In this document: one piece after another, positions 50,448-60,997 of the stretch | Position numbering within the stretch: position 1 is the stretch's first letter | How the letters are laid out: each line of letters opens with the position of its first letter | DNA from: Cupriavidus pauculus | GTDB taxonomy: Bacteria > Pseudomonadota > Gammaproteobacteria > Burkholderiales > Burkholderiaceae | Reading direction: 5' to 3' | DNA: 64,000 nucleotides | Assembly: GCF_003854935.1 (NCBI RefSeq) | Contig: NZ_CP033970.1 | Location: 1,178,001-1,242,000 of the forward strand | Made by a program: the position numbers and the translations under genes | The notes under the pieces: model-generated | What the model was told of the DNA's origin: nothing | The model's input: the letters and a program-made list of their open reading frames with translations, nothing else | The model's database searches: none

Positions 50448-51905
50448 TCAGGGCAGGTAGCCCAGCAGCTTCCACCAGAAGTAGTCGAGCGGCAGCAGCA
50501 GCACGATCGTCAGCGCCGCCATCGCCAGGCACAGCCGCGTGCCATGCCGCAGCCCCACGCCGCCAAGCTGCATCGCAATCACGATCGGCGGCGACTGGTA
50601 CGGAAAGAACACGGTCGAGAACACCGGCACCTGCAGCATCAGCACCGTTTCCAGCGGCAGCCCCGTGGCGGTTGCCAGGTCGCGCGCCAGCGGCGTGAGC
50701 ACGGCCGGCAGCGCCGGCAGCGTCGACATCATCCCCAGCACCGCCCCCATCGCCCCGATCGTGCCGACATTGGCCGCCGTGTGGCCCGGCGTCAGCGGCA
50801 GCACGTGCAGCAGCCCCGCGCTGATGGCGCTGCCCAGGCCCGTGGATTCCACCACGGCGCCCAGCCCCAGAAAGCCCGCCACGTAGATCAGCGGCACCAG
50901 GTGGACCTGCTCGGACAGCGCCTTTGGCGACACTAGCCCGATGCCGGGCAGCAGGCACACGATGCAGGCGGCCAGCGAGATCCAGGCGGGCGAGATGCCG
51001 TGCCACGCATCGGTGGCGAACCCGGCCACGGCCAGCGCCAGGATGATGGCCAGCACCCGCTCCTGCGCGCCCATCGCCGTGGCCGTGACGGGCGCCTGCG
51101 CCGGCAGCGGGCCTTTTTCCGGGAACAGCTTGCAGATCATCCAGATCAGCAGCACGGTCTTCAGCGCGCCTAGCACCGGAAAATGCAGCAGCAGGTAGCT
51201 GCCGTAGCTGAGGTTGATGTGGTACAGCGAACTGGCCGCGCCCAGCAGCACGCTGTTCGGGATATTGGCCGGCAGGATCGTGGTGGGCGGCATGTAGCTG
51301 GCCAGCGCCACGGTCATCACCATGCCGATGCGGCCGTTGGACGCCGGGGCAAAGCCCAGCCGGTCCGCCAGCGCCAGCACGATCGGCATCAGCAGCAGCA
51401 CGCGGCCCGTGGTGGACGGCATCAGGAACGCCAGCCCCACCGCGCTGAGCGCCACGGTGGTGATCACCTGCGGATAGGTGCCCACGCGCTTGCGGAAGAT
51501 GATGTCGGCCAGCCGCAGCGCCAGCCCCGTGCTGCGCAGCGCCACGCCGGTCACGGCGCCGCCGAACATCAGCCACCACGCGGTGGACGTGAAACCGGAG
51601 AACACCACGGTTGGCGGCGCGATGTGGAACACCACGGCGGCCAGGAAGAACAGCAGCGTGGCCGTGGGCTCGGGCAGCACGCCCACGGCCCAGCAGCAGA
51701 CCGTCGACAGGACCAGCGCCCCGGCCCAGATCAGTGCGGGCGGCGCATGCAGCGCACTGCCGGCGATCCAGACGGCGGCAATGCAGGCGCCGATCAGCAG
51801 GGCGGCGCGCAGCGAATCGGCGGGACGGCCGGCAAGCGGGGGCGACGGGGGAGGGGGCGGCGGGGCGCCGGGCCGCACGTCGGCACGGCCGGGGGTAATC
51901 GACAT
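50448..51905 (-). CDS. DASS/SLC13-type anion (dicarboxylate/sulfate) transporter
   Basis: 485 residues with about 12 membrane helices. The N-terminal tail is Pro-rich; LRAALLIGACIAAVWIAGSALHAPPALIWAG, PTATLLFFLAAVVFHIAPPTVVFSGFTSTAWWLMFGG, LAFLMPSTTGRVLLLMPIVLALADRLGF (the SNT-like site) and FFPYQSPPIVIAMQLGGVGLR fit the divalent anion/Na+ symporter superfamily. It probably imports dicarboxylates or another anion. Convergent with the HipB-like gene; nothing else ties it to a pathway. Confidence 0.85.
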   Translation of the reverse strand: MSITPGRADVRPGAPPPPPPSPPLAGRPADSLRAALLIGACIAAVWIAGSALHAPPALIWAGALVLSTVCCWAVGVLPEPTATLLFFLAAVVFHIAPPTVVFSGFTSTAWWLMFGGAVTGVALRSTGLALRLADIIFRKRVGTYPQVITTVALSAVGLAFLMPSTTGRVLLLMPIVLALADRLGFAPASNGRIGMVMTVALASYMPPTTILPANIPNSVLLGAASSLYHINLSYGSYLLLHFPVLGALKTVLLIWMICKLFPEKGPLPAQAPVTATAMGAQERVLAIILALAVAGFATDAWHGISPAWISLAACIVCLLPGIGLVSPKALSEQVHLVPLIYVAGFLGLGAVVESTGLGSAISAGLLHVLPLTPGHTAANVGTIGAMGAVLGMMSTLPALPAVLTPLARDLATATGLPLETVLMLQVPVFSTVFFPYQSPPIVIAMQLGGVGLRHGTRLCLAMAALTIVLLLPLDYFWWKLLGYLP

Positions 51906-52015
51906 CGGGATCTGTCTCGGAGCGCCCGTCGATGCGGGTCTTGTTTGATGAGCGGAAGTGCTGAGTCGCTATCGTAGGATTGTCTCGACAGGCAGGCAAC
52001 TGCCGCGTGACCCCG

Positions 52016-52678
52016 CTAGCGCGTCTTGCGGAAGGTCAGGTTGATGCGCTCGGCCCCGGTCAGTGGGTGGTCACCTGCGGCCAGCGGCGCGATCCCATGG
52101 AACACCAGCCGCGACGGGCCACCCCAGACCACCACGTCGCCATGCGCCAGCCGCACCCGCGCCGGCCCGTCGGCCCGCCGCAGCCCGCCCCAGAGGAACG
52201 TGGCCGGCAGGCCCAGCGACACCGACACGATCGGCGCGCGCAGGTCCAACTCGTCACGATCCTGGTGCAGCGACAGCCGCGTGCCGGGCAGGTAGCGGTT
52301 GATCAGGCAGGCGTCGGGCCGGAAATCGGCATACCCGGCCGCAGCGGCGGCATCGCGCGCCAGTTGGCGGAACGGCTCGGGCATCGGCGGCCAGGGCCGG
52401 CCCGAATCGGGATCGACGCCATCGTAGCGGTAGCCCGTGCGATCCGACACCCACCCCCGCTCGCCGCAATTGGTCATCGCCACCGACATCCGCAGCCCGC
52501 CCGGCGTCACCAGATGCCGGAAAGGTGAGCCCGCGCTGACTTCGCCCACGGCGCCCAGCAGCGCCGGCCCGGCCTCGCGCGCAAAGCCGCGCAGCACCAC
52601 CGCGCCGGGCGCCAGGGGCTCGGCGGCCGGCGCGGCGTCGGGGTCGGTGGGAAGGGCGTCGAAGAGGTCGAAAGTCAT
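52016..52678 (-). CDS. alkB: DNA oxidative demethylase AlkB
   Basis: 220 residues, Fe(II)/2-oxoglutarate dioxygenase. LINRYLPGTRLSLHQDRDE carries the iron-binding HxD, SRLVFHGI the third His and ERINLTFRKTR the 2-oxoglutarate-binding Arg. It repairs 1-methyladenine and 3-methylcytosine in DNA. ATG 52678 gives a standard AlkB N-terminus; an upstream in-frame GTG would add 15 residues. It is a single gene. The ada gene is not nearby, so adaptive-response control cannot be judged. Confidence 0.95.
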   Translation of the reverse strand: MTFDLFDALPTDPDAAPAAEPLAPGAVVLRGFAREAGPALLGAVGEVSAGSPFRHLVTPGGLRMSVAMTNCGERGWVSDRTGYRYDGVDPDSGRPWPPMPEPFRQLARDAAAAAGYADFRPDACLINRYLPGTRLSLHQDRDELDLRAPIVSVSLGLPATFLWGGLRRADGPARVRLAHGDVVVWGGPSRLVFHGIAPLAAGDHPLTGAERINLTFRKTR

Positions 52679-52774
52679 GTCAAAGGGCAGCGTTTCGTTT
52701 GTTGCGAATGGCGATTGTTTCACGCTGGATGCCGCCGCCGTCGTAACGGCCCCCCGGAAGTCACGCGCCAGCCC

Positions 52775-53779
52775 CTACCTGCCCTTCATCCCCTCCAGCA
52801 ACGCCTTGTGGAACGCCGCCGGGTCCTGCATCTGCGGCGCGTGGCCCAGTTCGGGGAATTGCACCAGCGTCGTGTTCGGGATGGCCTTCGCCGTGCGCTG
52901 GGCCAGTTCGGGGTAGCGGCCCAGCGTGGGCTGGATCTCGGGCGGGGCGGCGTCCTTGCCGATGGCCGTGGTGTCCTTGTCGCCGATCATCAGCAGCGTG
53001 GGGGCCTGGATGGCGCCCATTTCGTAGACCACGGGCTGGGTGTAGATCATGTCGTACAGCAGCGCGGAGTTCCAGGCGACGATCTGCTTGCCGGGGCCGC
53101 GGTACATGCCGGCCAGCATCTGCACCCAAGGTTCGTACGCCGGCTTCCACTGGTTCACGTAGTACGTGGATTTCTCGTAGTTGCGGATGCGGTCGGCCGT
53201 GGTGTTCAGCTCGCGGGCGTACCACTGGTCCACTGACAGCGGCGGCACGCCCTTGGCCTTCCAGTCCTCCAGCCCGATCGGGTTGACCAGCACCAGCTGG
53301 CGGGTCTCCTTCGGATACATCAGCGCGTAACGCATCGCCAGCATCCCGCCGGTGGAGTGGCCCATCACCGTGACGTCGCGGATGCCGATCGATGCCAGCA
53401 GGTCATGCGTGTTACGCGCCAGTTGCTGGAACGTGTACTGATAGTGCGCCGGCTTGGTCGACTTGCAGAAGCCGACCTGGTCGGGCGCCACCACGCGGTA
53501 GCCGGCACCGCTCAGTTCGCGGATCGTCTCCTGCCACGTGGCGCCGCAGAAGTTCTTGCCATGCAGCAGCACCACGGCGCGGCCGTTTGGCTTTTCCGGC
53601 TGGATGTCCATGAACGCCATGTCGAGCGGCTGGCCCTGCGACGTGAAGCGGTAGTGCTGGACGGGGTAGGGGTAGTCGAAACCTTCGAGCTGCGGGCCGT
53701 AGGCGGGGCCGTCATCGGCAGCGTGGGCAAGCGGGGCGATGGCAAGGGCTGCCAGGAGCAGGAGACGGCGTGCGGGCAT
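52775..53779 (-). CDS. Secreted alpha/beta hydrolase
   Basis: 334 residues. A signal peptide (about 1-20, ending AHA) is followed by an alpha/beta hydrolase with the oxyanion loop VVLLHGKNFCGATWQE, nucleophile MGHSTGGMLAM, acid near MIGDKDTTA and His in PELGHAPQ. It resembles epoxide hydrolase/haloalkane-esterase-like periplasmic hydrolases; substrate unknown. ATG 53779 starts the signal peptide and is preferred to the longer frame from 53809. Upstream lies a paired REP element. Confidence 0.88.
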   Translation of the reverse strand: MPARRLLLLAALAIAPLAHAADDGPAYGPQLEGFDYPYPVQHYRFTSQGQPLDMAFMDIQPEKPNGRAVVLLHGKNFCGATWQETIRELSGAGYRVVAPDQVGFCKSTKPAHYQYTFQQLARNTHDLLASIGIRDVTVMGHSTGGMLAMRYALMYPKETRQLVLVNPIGLEDWKAKGVPPLSVDQWYARELNTTADRIRNYEKSTYYVNQWKPAYEPWVQMLAGMYRGPGKQIVAWNSALLYDMIYTQPVVYEMGAIQAPTLLMIGDKDTTAIGKDAAPPEIQPTLGRYPELAQRTAKAIPNTTLVQFPELGHAPQMQDPAAFHKALLEGMKGR

Positions 53780-53863
53780 GGTCGGGGGCGGCTTGTGGAT
53801 GGGACGCACAAGTGACCATGCGGGGGTGGGGGAAGTTCCGGGTGGGGCTTGAAGGGCTGAGGG

Positions 53864-54002
53864 TTTGCTCCCCTCTCCCGCGCGGGAGAGGGGCCGGGGG
53901 TGAGGGCAGGCCGCTCAAGATGCCAAGATGCGGGTGTCGCGGTTTGGACCGCTGGCCCTCACCCCCAAGCCCTCTCCCGCATGGCAGGAGAGGGGAGCAA
54001 AC
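53864..54002. repeat. BIME-like repeat: two facing REP hairpins
   Basis: Same architecture as 8841-8976: GCTCCCCTCTCCCGC/GCGGGAGAGG hairpins facing each other with GGGGGTGAGGGC and GCCCTCACCCCC tails, and the shared inner flank TTTGGACCGCTGGCCCTC. It lies directly downstream of fliK, at the point where the flagellar operon stops and unrelated genes begin. Confidence 0.85.
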
Positions 54003-54035
54003 CGGCGACGTTGCGATACGTCGCCATGTACCGAC

Positions 54036-55508
54036 TCAAGCGAACGTATCCACCTCGCCCCGTGCCAGCGGGCGCGGGGTGCGGGGGGTGGCGGCGACCG
54101 GGGTGGCTGGTTCGTTGCCGAAGCCCGTGGTCTGGCCAAAGCTGCTGCCGCTGGCCTGGCGTTGCGGCTGCTGTTGCTGGCCGCCCGAGTTGGCCTGGGC
54201 AAAGCCGTCGGCGCCCACCGAGGTCTGGCCGAGCTGGATGCCGGCTTCGGCCATCGACGTGCGCAGTTGAGGCAGCGCCGCTTCCACGGCGGCGCGCACG
54301 GCCTGGTGGGGCGATACGAACAGGGCCTGGGCCTGGTCGTTGACCACGTTCAGCACCACCTTCAGCGGGCCCAGGTTGGGCGGGTTCAGGTCCAGCTCGG
54401 CGGTCTGGTTGCCTTGCGTCGACAGGCGCACCATCTGCTGGCCCAGCGCCTGCGACCACTGGCTGTCGCCGACGTTCGGCGCGATGACCGGGCGGGCTGC
54501 TGCGGCGGCGGCGCTGGCATGGCCGGCGTGGTTCGGGGCCTGGGCCGCCGCCAGGGCGGATGCCAGCGTGGCGGCGCTGCTGCTGTTGGTGGCGCCCGTG
54601 TCAGCCGCCTCGCCGGTGCGGGCGGCGGCCTGTGCGGCGGCGAACGGCGTGGCGGACGGCTGGGTCGACGGAGCAGCCTGCGTGTTGTCCGCGATGGTCG
54701 GCGCCGGCTGGTTCGACTGGCCGAGGTTGCCCTGCTGCTGGCCGGCGCCCTGGCCGCCTGCGTGCTGCGGCGCGCCCTGCGCGGGTGCGGCGGTGGTGGC
54801 CGCGGCGGCCAGCTTGTCGGCCGTGGTCGGCGAGGCGTTCTGCAGCGCGGCGCGTTGCTGGGCGATCAGCGCCAGCGTGTCGCCCGCGTTCGGCACGCTG
54901 CCCTTGGGGGCTTCCGTGACGATGCCGGCCGGCACGTTGGCGTCCACCTGCGCCTGCAGCGCGGCGGCGTCCGGTGCGGCGGCCGGCGCGGCGTTGGCTG
55001 CGGTGGCGGGTGCCGTGGCGGCAGGCTGGCCGGGCAGTCCCGGCAGGCCGGTCAGCGCGGTGCCATCGGCGCCGGTGCCGGTGGGCTGGGCCTGCTGCGG
55101 ATTGGGCAGCGGGGCCAGCAGCGCGGCGGCGGCCAGTGCGGCGGCCACGGCGGCGGCGTCGGCGCTGGCCGTGGCCGTGTCGTCCTTGTCGGCCGTCTCG
55201 GGGTCGGCAGCGTCAGCCGTATCGGCCGCGCCATCCTTCTTCGCCACCTTGGCGTCGTCCTGCTTGGGCAGCGCGTTGTTCGTGCCGGCCTGTTCGGGCT
55301 GGGGCTTCTGGGTGTTCTGCCCGGCGTCGGGCTTGCTGTCCCTGGCGGGCACCTTGGCCTGCTGGGCGGCCGGCTGGCCGTCCTGGCGCGCGCGGGTCAG
55401 CGTGTCCTTGAACAGGTTGGCATCGGTGCCCTTGCCGCCGGCGTCCGGCGACTTGAGGCTGTTCAGGGCTGCGGCGGCGTTGCCGGCCAACTGGCTGATA
55501 TCGATCAT
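54036..55508 (-). CDS. fliK: Flagellar hook-length control protein FliK
   Basis: 490 residues. The long N-terminal part is a low-complexity Ala/Gln/Asp/Pro ruler region; the C-terminal Flg_hook domain (about 350-450) has VGDSQWSQALGQQMVRLSTQGNQTAELDLNPPNLGPLKVVLNVVNDQAQALFVSPHQAVRAAVEAALPQLR. It measures hook length and switches export specificity through FlhB. It is longer than E. coli FliK through the Ala-rich ruler. Last gene of the fliFGHIJK half; a BIME lies 34 bp further on, and fliL is 25.7 kb away. Confidence 0.95.
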   Translation of the reverse strand: MIDISQLAGNAAAALNSLKSPDAGGKGTDANLFKDTLTRARQDGQPAAQQAKVPARDSKPDAGQNTQKPQPEQAGTNNALPKQDDAKVAKKDGAADTADAADPETADKDDTATASADAAAVAAALAAAALLAPLPNPQQAQPTGTGADGTALTGLPGLPGQPAATAPATAANAAPAAAPDAAALQAQVDANVPAGIVTEAPKGSVPNAGDTLALIAQQRAALQNASPTTADKLAAAATTAAPAQGAPQHAGGQGAGQQQGNLGQSNQPAPTIADNTQAAPSTQPSATPFAAAQAAARTGEAADTGATNSSSAATLASALAAAQAPNHAGHASAAAAAARPVIAPNVGDSQWSQALGQQMVRLSTQGNQTAELDLNPPNLGPLKVVLNVVNDQAQALFVSPHQAVRAAVEAALPQLRTSMAEAGIQLGQTSVGADGFAQANSGGQQQQPQRQASGSSFGQTTGFGNEPATPVAATPRTPRPLARGEVDTFA

Positions 55509-55524
55509 GGTGGTATGGGGCAGG

Positions 55525-55977
55525 TCAGTTGTGGCCGCTTGCCGGCTGGCGGGCGATGCGGGCGGCGTATTCGTCGTTGGCGCGCTGTTCGCGGCGCGTG
55601 GCTACCTGCTGCTCGCGCACCTCGGCGCGCGTGATCAGCGTGTCGAACGAGTTCTGGCGGCGCTTCTGCTGCTGCCAGTGGGTGCGGCCGGCCAGCAGGT
55701 CGGCCTCGGCCTTGGCCAGCGTGGCGGTCTGCTGGCGGATGGCGTGGTCCAGCGAATCCAGGAAGCGCGAGAAATCCTGCCAGCGGCTGGACGTCATGCC
55801 CTCGGCGGCAATCGCCTGCATGCGCGCGCGGTACTCGTGGCGGTACTCGGTCAGCGCGTGCAGTTGCTGCTCGGCCTGCGTGCGCAGCCCCTGCAGGCGG
55901 CCCAGCTCGCGCGCGGCCTTGTCCGTGTTGTCCTGGGCGATGTCGGCCAGCGTGTTCAGCGGCGAAGTCTTAGCCAT
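55525..55977 (-). CDS. fliJ: Flagellar export chaperone FliJ
   Basis: 150 residues, almost wholly antiparallel coiled coil: [34 protein letters not shown], then [69 protein letters not shown]. It activates the FliI ATPase and FlhA. ATG 55977 is preferred, since the longer frame starts inside fliI; it overlaps fliI by 8 bp. Confidence 0.95.
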   Translation of the reverse strand: MAKTSPLNTLADIAQDNTDKAARELGRLQGLRTQAEQQLHALTEYRHEYRARMQAIAAEGMTSSRWQDFSRFLDSLDHAIRQQTATLAKAEADLLAGRTHWQQQKRRQNSFDTLITRAEVREQQVATRREQRANDEYAARIARQPASGHN

Positions 55978-57421
55978 GGTGGGTTGCTCCGATGGTCGCG
56001 TGCAGCTGGGCAATCGACGCCTCGTAGTCGGCGCGCTCGTGGATGTCCTGCTGCAGGAATGCCTCCATGCGCGGATGCAGGCGGATCGCGAGGTCCAGCT
56101 CCGGGTCGTTGCCGGGCACGTAGGCGCCGACGCTGATCAGGTCGCGATTGCGCTGGTAGCGCGACATCAACTGCTTGAACCGCCGCACGGAGGCAAACTG
56201 CGGCGGCTCGATCAGCGCGGTCATGGCGCGGCTGATCGACGCTTCCACGTCAATGGCCGGGTAGTGGCCGGCCTCGGCCAGGCTGCGGGACAGCACGATA
56301 TGGCCGTCCAGGATGGCGCGGGCCGAGTCGGCGATCGGGTCCTGCTGGTCGTCGCCCTCGGTCAGCACCGTGTAGAACGCGGTGATCGATCCGCCGCCTT
56401 CGGGGCCGTTGCCGGTGCGTTCCACCAGCGTCGGCAGCTTGGCGAACACCGACGGCGGGTAGCCCTTGGTGGCGGGCGGCTCGCCGATGGCCAGCGCAAT
56501 CTCGCGCTGGGCCATCGCGTAGCGGGTCAGCGAATCCATGATCAGCAGCACGTGCTGGCCCTTGTCGCGGAAGTACTCGGCCAGCCGCGTGGCGTAGGCC
56601 GCGCCCTGCATGCGCAGCAGCGGCGAGCAGTCGGCCGGCGCCGCCACCACCACGGACCGCTTGCGGCCTTCCTCGCCCAGGATGTTCTCGATGAATTCCT
56701 TCACTTCGCGGCCGCGCTCGCCGATCAGGCCGACGACGATCACGTCGGCGTTCGTGTAGCGCGCCATCATGCCCAGCAGCACCGACTTGCCCACGCCCGA
56801 GCCCGCGAACAGGCCCATGCGCTGGCCGCGGCCCACGGTCAGCATGCCGTTGATGGCGCGCACGCCGGTGTCCAGCACCGTTTCGATCGGCGCGCGCATC
56901 AGCGGGTTGATCTGGGCGCCCGACAGCGGCACCTCGCTGGCGGCCGTGATCGGGCCCAGACCATCGAGCGGACGGCCGGCGGCGTCGAGCACGCGGCCCA
57001 GCAGGCCGTCGCCCACGGGCAGCCGCTTGGAGCCCGGCTCGCGCGGCGCGCTGACGCCCTTGGGCAGCGGCGACGGTTCCAGCGGATAGACGCGCGCGCC
57101 CGGCACCAGGCCGGCCACGTCGGATTGCGGCATCAGGTAGAGGCGGTCGGCGCCAAAGCCCACCACTTCGGCCTCGGCCGTGCGCGGCCCGCCATGCGAA
57201 TGCTGGCCCGCCGGCAGTTCTATCAGACAGTCGCTGCCCACGGGCATGCGCAGGCCCACGGCTTCCAGCACCAGCCCGGCGGCGCGCGTCAGGCGGCCAC
57301 AGGTGCGCTTGCTGTCGATCTCGGCGATGCTCGACGACGCGGACGCCAGCGCGTCGCGCCAGCGGCCGGTGTGCGCGGCGGCGGCGTCGGGGGCGGGTGC
57401 GGCGGCCGGGGTGTCATGCAT
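55970..57421 (-). CDS. fliI: Flagellum-specific ATPase FliI
   Basis: 483 residues. Walker [16 protein letters not shown] (about 184-198), Walker [22 protein letters not shown], and the family motif [20 protein letters not shown] are all present. It is the F1-like hexameric ATPase that drives delivery of substrates to the flagellar export gate. Overlaps fliH by 8 bp and fliJ by 8 bp. Confidence 0.97.
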   Translation of the reverse strand: MHDTPAAAPAPDAAAAHTGRWRDALASASSSIAEIDSKRTCGRLTRAAGLVLEAVGLRMPVGSDCLIELPAGQHSHGGPRTAEAEVVGFGADRLYLMPQSDVAGLVPGARVYPLEPSPLPKGVSAPREPGSKRLPVGDGLLGRVLDAAGRPLDGLGPITAASEVPLSGAQINPLMRAPIETVLDTGVRAINGMLTVGRGQRMGLFAGSGVGKSVLLGMMARYTNADVIVVGLIGERGREVKEFIENILGEEGRKRSVVVAAPADCSPLLRMQGAAYATRLAEYFRDKGQHVLLIMDSLTRYAMAQREIALAIGEPPATKGYPPSVFAKLPTLVERTGNGPEGGGSITAFYTVLTEGDDQQDPIADSARAILDGHIVLSRSLAEAGHYPAIDVEASISRAMTALIEPPQFASVRRFKQLMSRYQRNRDLISVGAYVPGNDPELDLAIRLHPRMEAFLQQDIHERADYEASIAQLHATIGATHHG

Positions 57422-58325
57422 GGGGCGGCTCCCACGGGTCGTTGCGGCCCAGCGCCTTGATCACGCGCTCCCAGCGCGTGGCCAGCGTGCCGTCCAGTTC
57501 GCCGCTGGCCGCGCTGGCGATGCAGCCGCCACGTGCCACGGCGGGGTCGGCGCGCAGCGTCCAGCCGGCGGCCTGGAGTTCGCCCTGCAGGTGAGTTTCC
57601 ACCAGCGCGACATCGTCGGGATTGAGCAGCAGGCACGGCGCGCCAGACAGCGGCGGCTCGGCGTTGATCAGTTCGCGCGCGGCGGGCACCAGCGCGGCGG
57701 GGTCGATTTCCATCGTCTTGCGCACCAGTTGGCGCGCCACGTCCAGCGCCAGCGAGATCAGCGCATCGGCAATCTCGGTGTCGACGCGGCCCAGCGCGTC
57801 GCGGAAGTTGCCGGCCAGCTCCTGCAGCCGGGCCGCTTCGCTGCGGGCCGATTCGAGGCCGCGCGCGTAGCCTTCGCGGTGGCCGTCGCCGTAGCCCTGC
57901 GTCTGGCCCTGCGTGTAGCCCTGGGCGTAGCCTTCCTTGCGGGCGCCGTCGCGCATGGCGTCGAGCGCGGCGAAGTCGATCGGCGGCGGGGGCGGCGGCT
58001 CCACCGGCAACTGCGCGGCCAGCACCTTCTTCAGGGCGTCGCGCGGGTCGAGCGATTCGGGCTGCCAGCGCTTCCAGGCGTCGCCGCCGGTGTGGCGGCG
58101 CCCGGGCGGCTCGAAGCCCTGGAAGCCTTCGTCGCTGCGATGCAGGTTGCCGAGGCCGCGCGGCGCCTGCGGCGTGCCGCCCGCGTCGCGCATGTCGTGC
58201 ATGTCGGACCGGTCCGGCGTGCGGCCGCCTTGGCCGCTGCCGGGCGCCGCCGGCGCGCCGAAGAACCCCGGGTCGCCGCGGCCCGGGCCGCGGCCTGCGG
58301 CAAAGCCGCGTTCAAACGTAGGCAT
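57414..58325 (-). CDS. fliH: Flagellar assembly protein FliH
   Basis: 303 residues. ATG 58325 follows GGAGG. The N-terminal 110 residues are Gly/Pro-rich, then a glycine-repeat segment with a GxxxG-type pattern ([28 protein letters not shown], about 136-163), then a coiled coil and the V-ATPase-E-like C-terminal domain ([54 protein letters not shown]). It binds and restrains FliI and links it to FliN. It overlaps fliG by 14 bp. The N-terminal region is longer than in E. coli. Confidence 0.95.
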   Translation of the reverse strand: MPTFERGFAAGRGPGRGDPGFFGAPAAPGSGQGGRTPDRSDMHDMRDAGGTPQAPRGLGNLHRSDEGFQGFEPPGRRHTGGDAWKRWQPESLDPRDALKKVLAAQLPVEPPPPPPIDFAALDAMRDGARKEGYAQGYTQGQTQGYGDGHREGYARGLESARSEAARLQELAGNFRDALGRVDTEIADALISLALDVARQLVRKTMEIDPAALVPAARELINAEPPLSGAPCLLLNPDDVALVETHLQGELQAAGWTLRADPAVARGGCIASAASGELDGTLATRWERVIKALGRNDPWEPPHA

Positions 58326-59325
58326 CGTCGCCTCCGCCAATCTGGATTTCGCCGGCCTCGGCCAGGCGTCTCACCACCTGCAGGATGGCCTTCTGCTCGG
58401 CCTCCACCTGCGACACGCGCACCGGACCCAGCGCGTCCAGGTCCTCGCGCAGCATCTCGCCGGCCCGGGTCGACATGTTGCGGATGAACTTGTCGCGCAG
58501 CTCCTGCGGCGCGCCCTTGAGCGCGACGATGAGCGATTCGGTGGCGATTTCCTTGAGCACGCGCTGGATGCCGCGGTCGTCCACTTCCAGCAGGTTCTCG
58601 AACAGGAACATCTCGTCGATGATCTTCTGTGCCAGGTCGGCGTCGTGCGTGCGCACGCCGTCGATGACCGCTTCCTCGTGGGCCGTGCTCATCAGGTTGA
58701 TGATCTCGGCCGCCGTGCGTACGCCGCCCATGCGGCTGCGCTTCAGGCTCTGGCCCGCCAGCAGCTTGGTCAGCACGTCGGTCAGCTCCTGCAGCGCGCC
58801 CGGCTGCACGCCGCCGAACGTGGCAATACGCAGCACCACGTCGTTGCGCAGGCGCTCGGTGAAGAAGCCCAGCACCTCGGACGACTTCTGGCGGTCCAGG
58901 TGGATCAGGATCGTGGCGATGATCTGCGGGTGCTCGTCCTTGATCAGCTCGGCCACCGACGTGGCTTCCATCCAGTTCAGCGAGTCGATGCCGCCGCCCG
59001 GGTCGCGGGCTTCCAGGATGTCCTCGATCACGGACAGCGCGCGTTCCTCGCCCAGCGCCTTGTTCAGCACGCTCTTGATGAACGAGCTGGAGTCCACGTT
59101 CAGCGCCAGGTACTGCTCGGTCTCGCCGCGGAACTCGGCCAGCACCTCGGCCATTTCCTCGCGGGTCACGGCCGACAGGTTGGCCATGGCCGAGCCCAGC
59201 TGCTGCACTTCGCGCGGCGACAGATGCTTGAAGACCTCGGCGGCCGAATCCTCGCCCACCGCCATCATCAGGATGGCGCTCTTCTGCAGGCCCTTCTCGG
59301 GCGCTCCCTTGTTAGCCTTCGTCAT
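58312..59325 (-). CDS. fliG: Flagellar motor switch protein FliG
   Basis: 337 residues. [29 protein letters not shown] is the N-terminal domain that joins FliF; the EHPQ motif is in [25 protein letters not shown]; the torque helix with charged residues is in [45 protein letters not shown]. It transmits stator force in the C-ring. It overlaps fliF by 14 bp and fliH by 14 bp. Confidence 0.97.
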   Translation of the reverse strand: MTKANKGAPEKGLQKSAILMMAVGEDSAAEVFKHLSPREVQQLGSAMANLSAVTREEMAEVLAEFRGETEQYLALNVDSSSFIKSVLNKALGEERALSVIEDILEARDPGGGIDSLNWMEATSVAELIKDEHPQIIATILIHLDRQKSSEVLGFFTERLRNDVVLRIATFGGVQPGALQELTDVLTKLLAGQSLKRSRMGGVRTAAEIINLMSTAHEEAVIDGVRTHDADLAQKIIDEMFLFENLLEVDDRGIQRVLKEIATESLIVALKGAPQELRDKFIRNMSTRAGEMLREDLDALGPVRVSQVEAEQKAILQVVRRLAEAGEIQIGGGDDAYV

Positions 59326-60997
59326 TTGCCATCCAGGTCTTGATTACGCTGGCGACCAGGCGCGGGTCGCGTTGCGCGGCGTCGCGCACCAGGGCGAGAT
59401 CGCTTTCGTATTTGGCCGCCAGGCGCAGCACTTCCGGATTGGTTTCCTCTTCCGGCGGCGGCAGCGCGGCGTCCGCTGCGGCGGCGTCCGCGGTGTCGAT
59501 CGTGGGCGGCAGCGGCGGCGCGGTGTACTTGCGCAGCACCGGACGCGCCACCTTGAACCACAGGAACATCGCCAGCAGGGCCAGCAGCAGGTAGCCAACG
59601 CCGGTCTTGGCCAGGTCGATCATCTGCGGCTGCTTCCAGAGCGGCAGTTCCGGTTCCTTGTTGTTCTCGGCCGTGAACGGGCTGTTGACCACGTTCAGCG
59701 AATCGCCGCGCTCGGCGGAAAAGCCCATCGCTTCCTTGGTCAGGTTCTCGATCTGGGCCAGTTCCTTGGCGGTCAGCGCCTCGGTGACCGGCTTGCCCTT
59801 GGCGTCCACCTTGCTGCGGTAGTTCACGACCACGGCCACCGACAGGCGCTTGACACCGCCCGGGGCCTGCTGCACGTGGCGCACGGTGCGGTCCAGCTCG
59901 TAGTTGGTGGTGGCGTCGCGGCGGTTGCTGCTCGGGCCGGTCTTCTCGGCCGTCTGCGTGGCCTGGTTGGCCTGCGCCTGGGCCGGCGGGTTCGGCTGGC
60001 CGGGCTGGCGCGGCGGCTGCGGCGTGGTCACCGGGGCCACGGCGGCGGCGGGCGGCTGGTTCGACAGCGCGCCGGGCACGCCGCCGACGGCCGAGCCGCC
60101 CTGCTGGTTCGATTCGCTGGTCTGCTGGCTGCGGATGGCGGCCTTGGTCGGGTCCTGGTTCGGCTTGAAGCTTTCGTCGGTGTGCTCGACCGACGAGAAA
60201 TCGATGTCGGCCGTGACCTGGGCGTGGACGTTGTCCTTGCCCAGGATCGGCAGCAGGATCGATTCCACGCGCTTCACGTACGCCTGTTCCACCTGCTGCA
60301 CGAACTTGAGCTGGGTGGCGTCCATCGAGCGGTCGTTGCTGCCCGACAGCAGGTTGCCGTGCTGGTCGACGATGGAAATGGACTTGGGCGTCAGTTCCGG
60401 CACGCTGGACGACACCAGGTGTGTGATGGCGGCCACCTGGCCTTCATCGACGGCGCGGCCCGGGTAGAGCTGCAGCACCACCGACGCGGTGGGCTTCTGG
60501 CGCTCGCGCACGAACAGCGTGGGCTTGGGGATGGCCAGGTGCACGCGGGCCGACTGCACGGCGCCGATGGATTCGATCGAACGGGCCAGCTCGCCTTCCA
60601 GGCCGCGCTGGTAGTTCACCTGCTCGGCAAACTGGCTGATGCCGAACTTCTGGTTGTCCATCAGTTCCATGCCCGTGGTGCCGCTCTTGGGCAGGCCCTG
60701 GCTGGCCAGGCGCAGGCGCGTCTCGGCCACCTTGTCGGCCGGCACCATCACCGCACCGCCGCCTTCGGCGAACTTGTACGGGACGTTCATCTGCTGCAGC
60801 GACTGGATCACCGCGCCGCCGTCGCGTTCGGACAGGTTCGTGTACAGGACCTTGTAGTCGGGCTGGCGCGACCACATCACGCCCACGGCGATGGCGGCAA
60901 CCAGCGCCGCGCCGCCCAGCATCAGCGGCAGGCGCGGGTTGCCCTTGAGTTTTTCGACCAGGGCCGCGCCGTTCGGCAGGGTGGCGGCCGCGTTCAT
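59312..60997 (-). CDS. fliF: Flagellar MS-ring protein FliF
   Basis: 561 residues. TM1 (about 27-45, [20 protein letters not shown]), the YscJ/FliF ring-building domains (about 50-220, [58 protein letters not shown]), the beta-collar, a Gln/Pro-rich linker, TM2 (about 455-477) and the FliG-binding C-terminus. It forms the base on which the motor and export gate assemble. GGAG precedes ATG 60997. First gene of the minus-strand run, divergent from fliE. Confidence 0.97.
   Translation of the reverse strand: MNAAATLPNGAALVEKLKGNPRLPLMLGGAALVAAIAVGVMWSRQPDYKVLYTNLSERDGGAVIQSLQQMNVPYKFAEGGGAVMVPADKVAETRLRLASQGLPKSGTTGMELMDNQKFGISQFAEQVNYQRGLEGELARSIESIGAVQSARVHLAIPKPTLFVRERQKPTASVVLQLYPGRAVDEGQVAAITHLVSSSVPELTPKSISIVDQHGNLLSGSNDRSMDATQLKFVQQVEQAYVKRVESILLPILGKDNVHAQVTADIDFSSVEHTDESFKPNQDPTKAAIRSQQTSESNQQGGSAVGGVPGALSNQPPAAAVAPVTTPQPPRQPGQPNPPAQAQANQATQTAEKTGPSSNRRDATTNYELDRTVRHVQQAPGGVKRLSVAVVVNYRSKVDAKGKPVTEALTAKELAQIENLTKEAMGFSAERGDSLNVVNSPFTAENNKEPELPLWKQPQMIDLAKTGVGYLLLALLAMFLWFKVARPVLRKYTAPPLPPTIDTADAAAADAALPPPEEETNPEVLRLAAKYESDLALVRDAAQRDPRLVASVIKTWMANDEG

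Noticed and set aside
50180-51905. HipBA toxin-antitoxin module
   Set aside because: Only the HipB-like gene is present; the following gene is a membrane transporter on the opposite strand.
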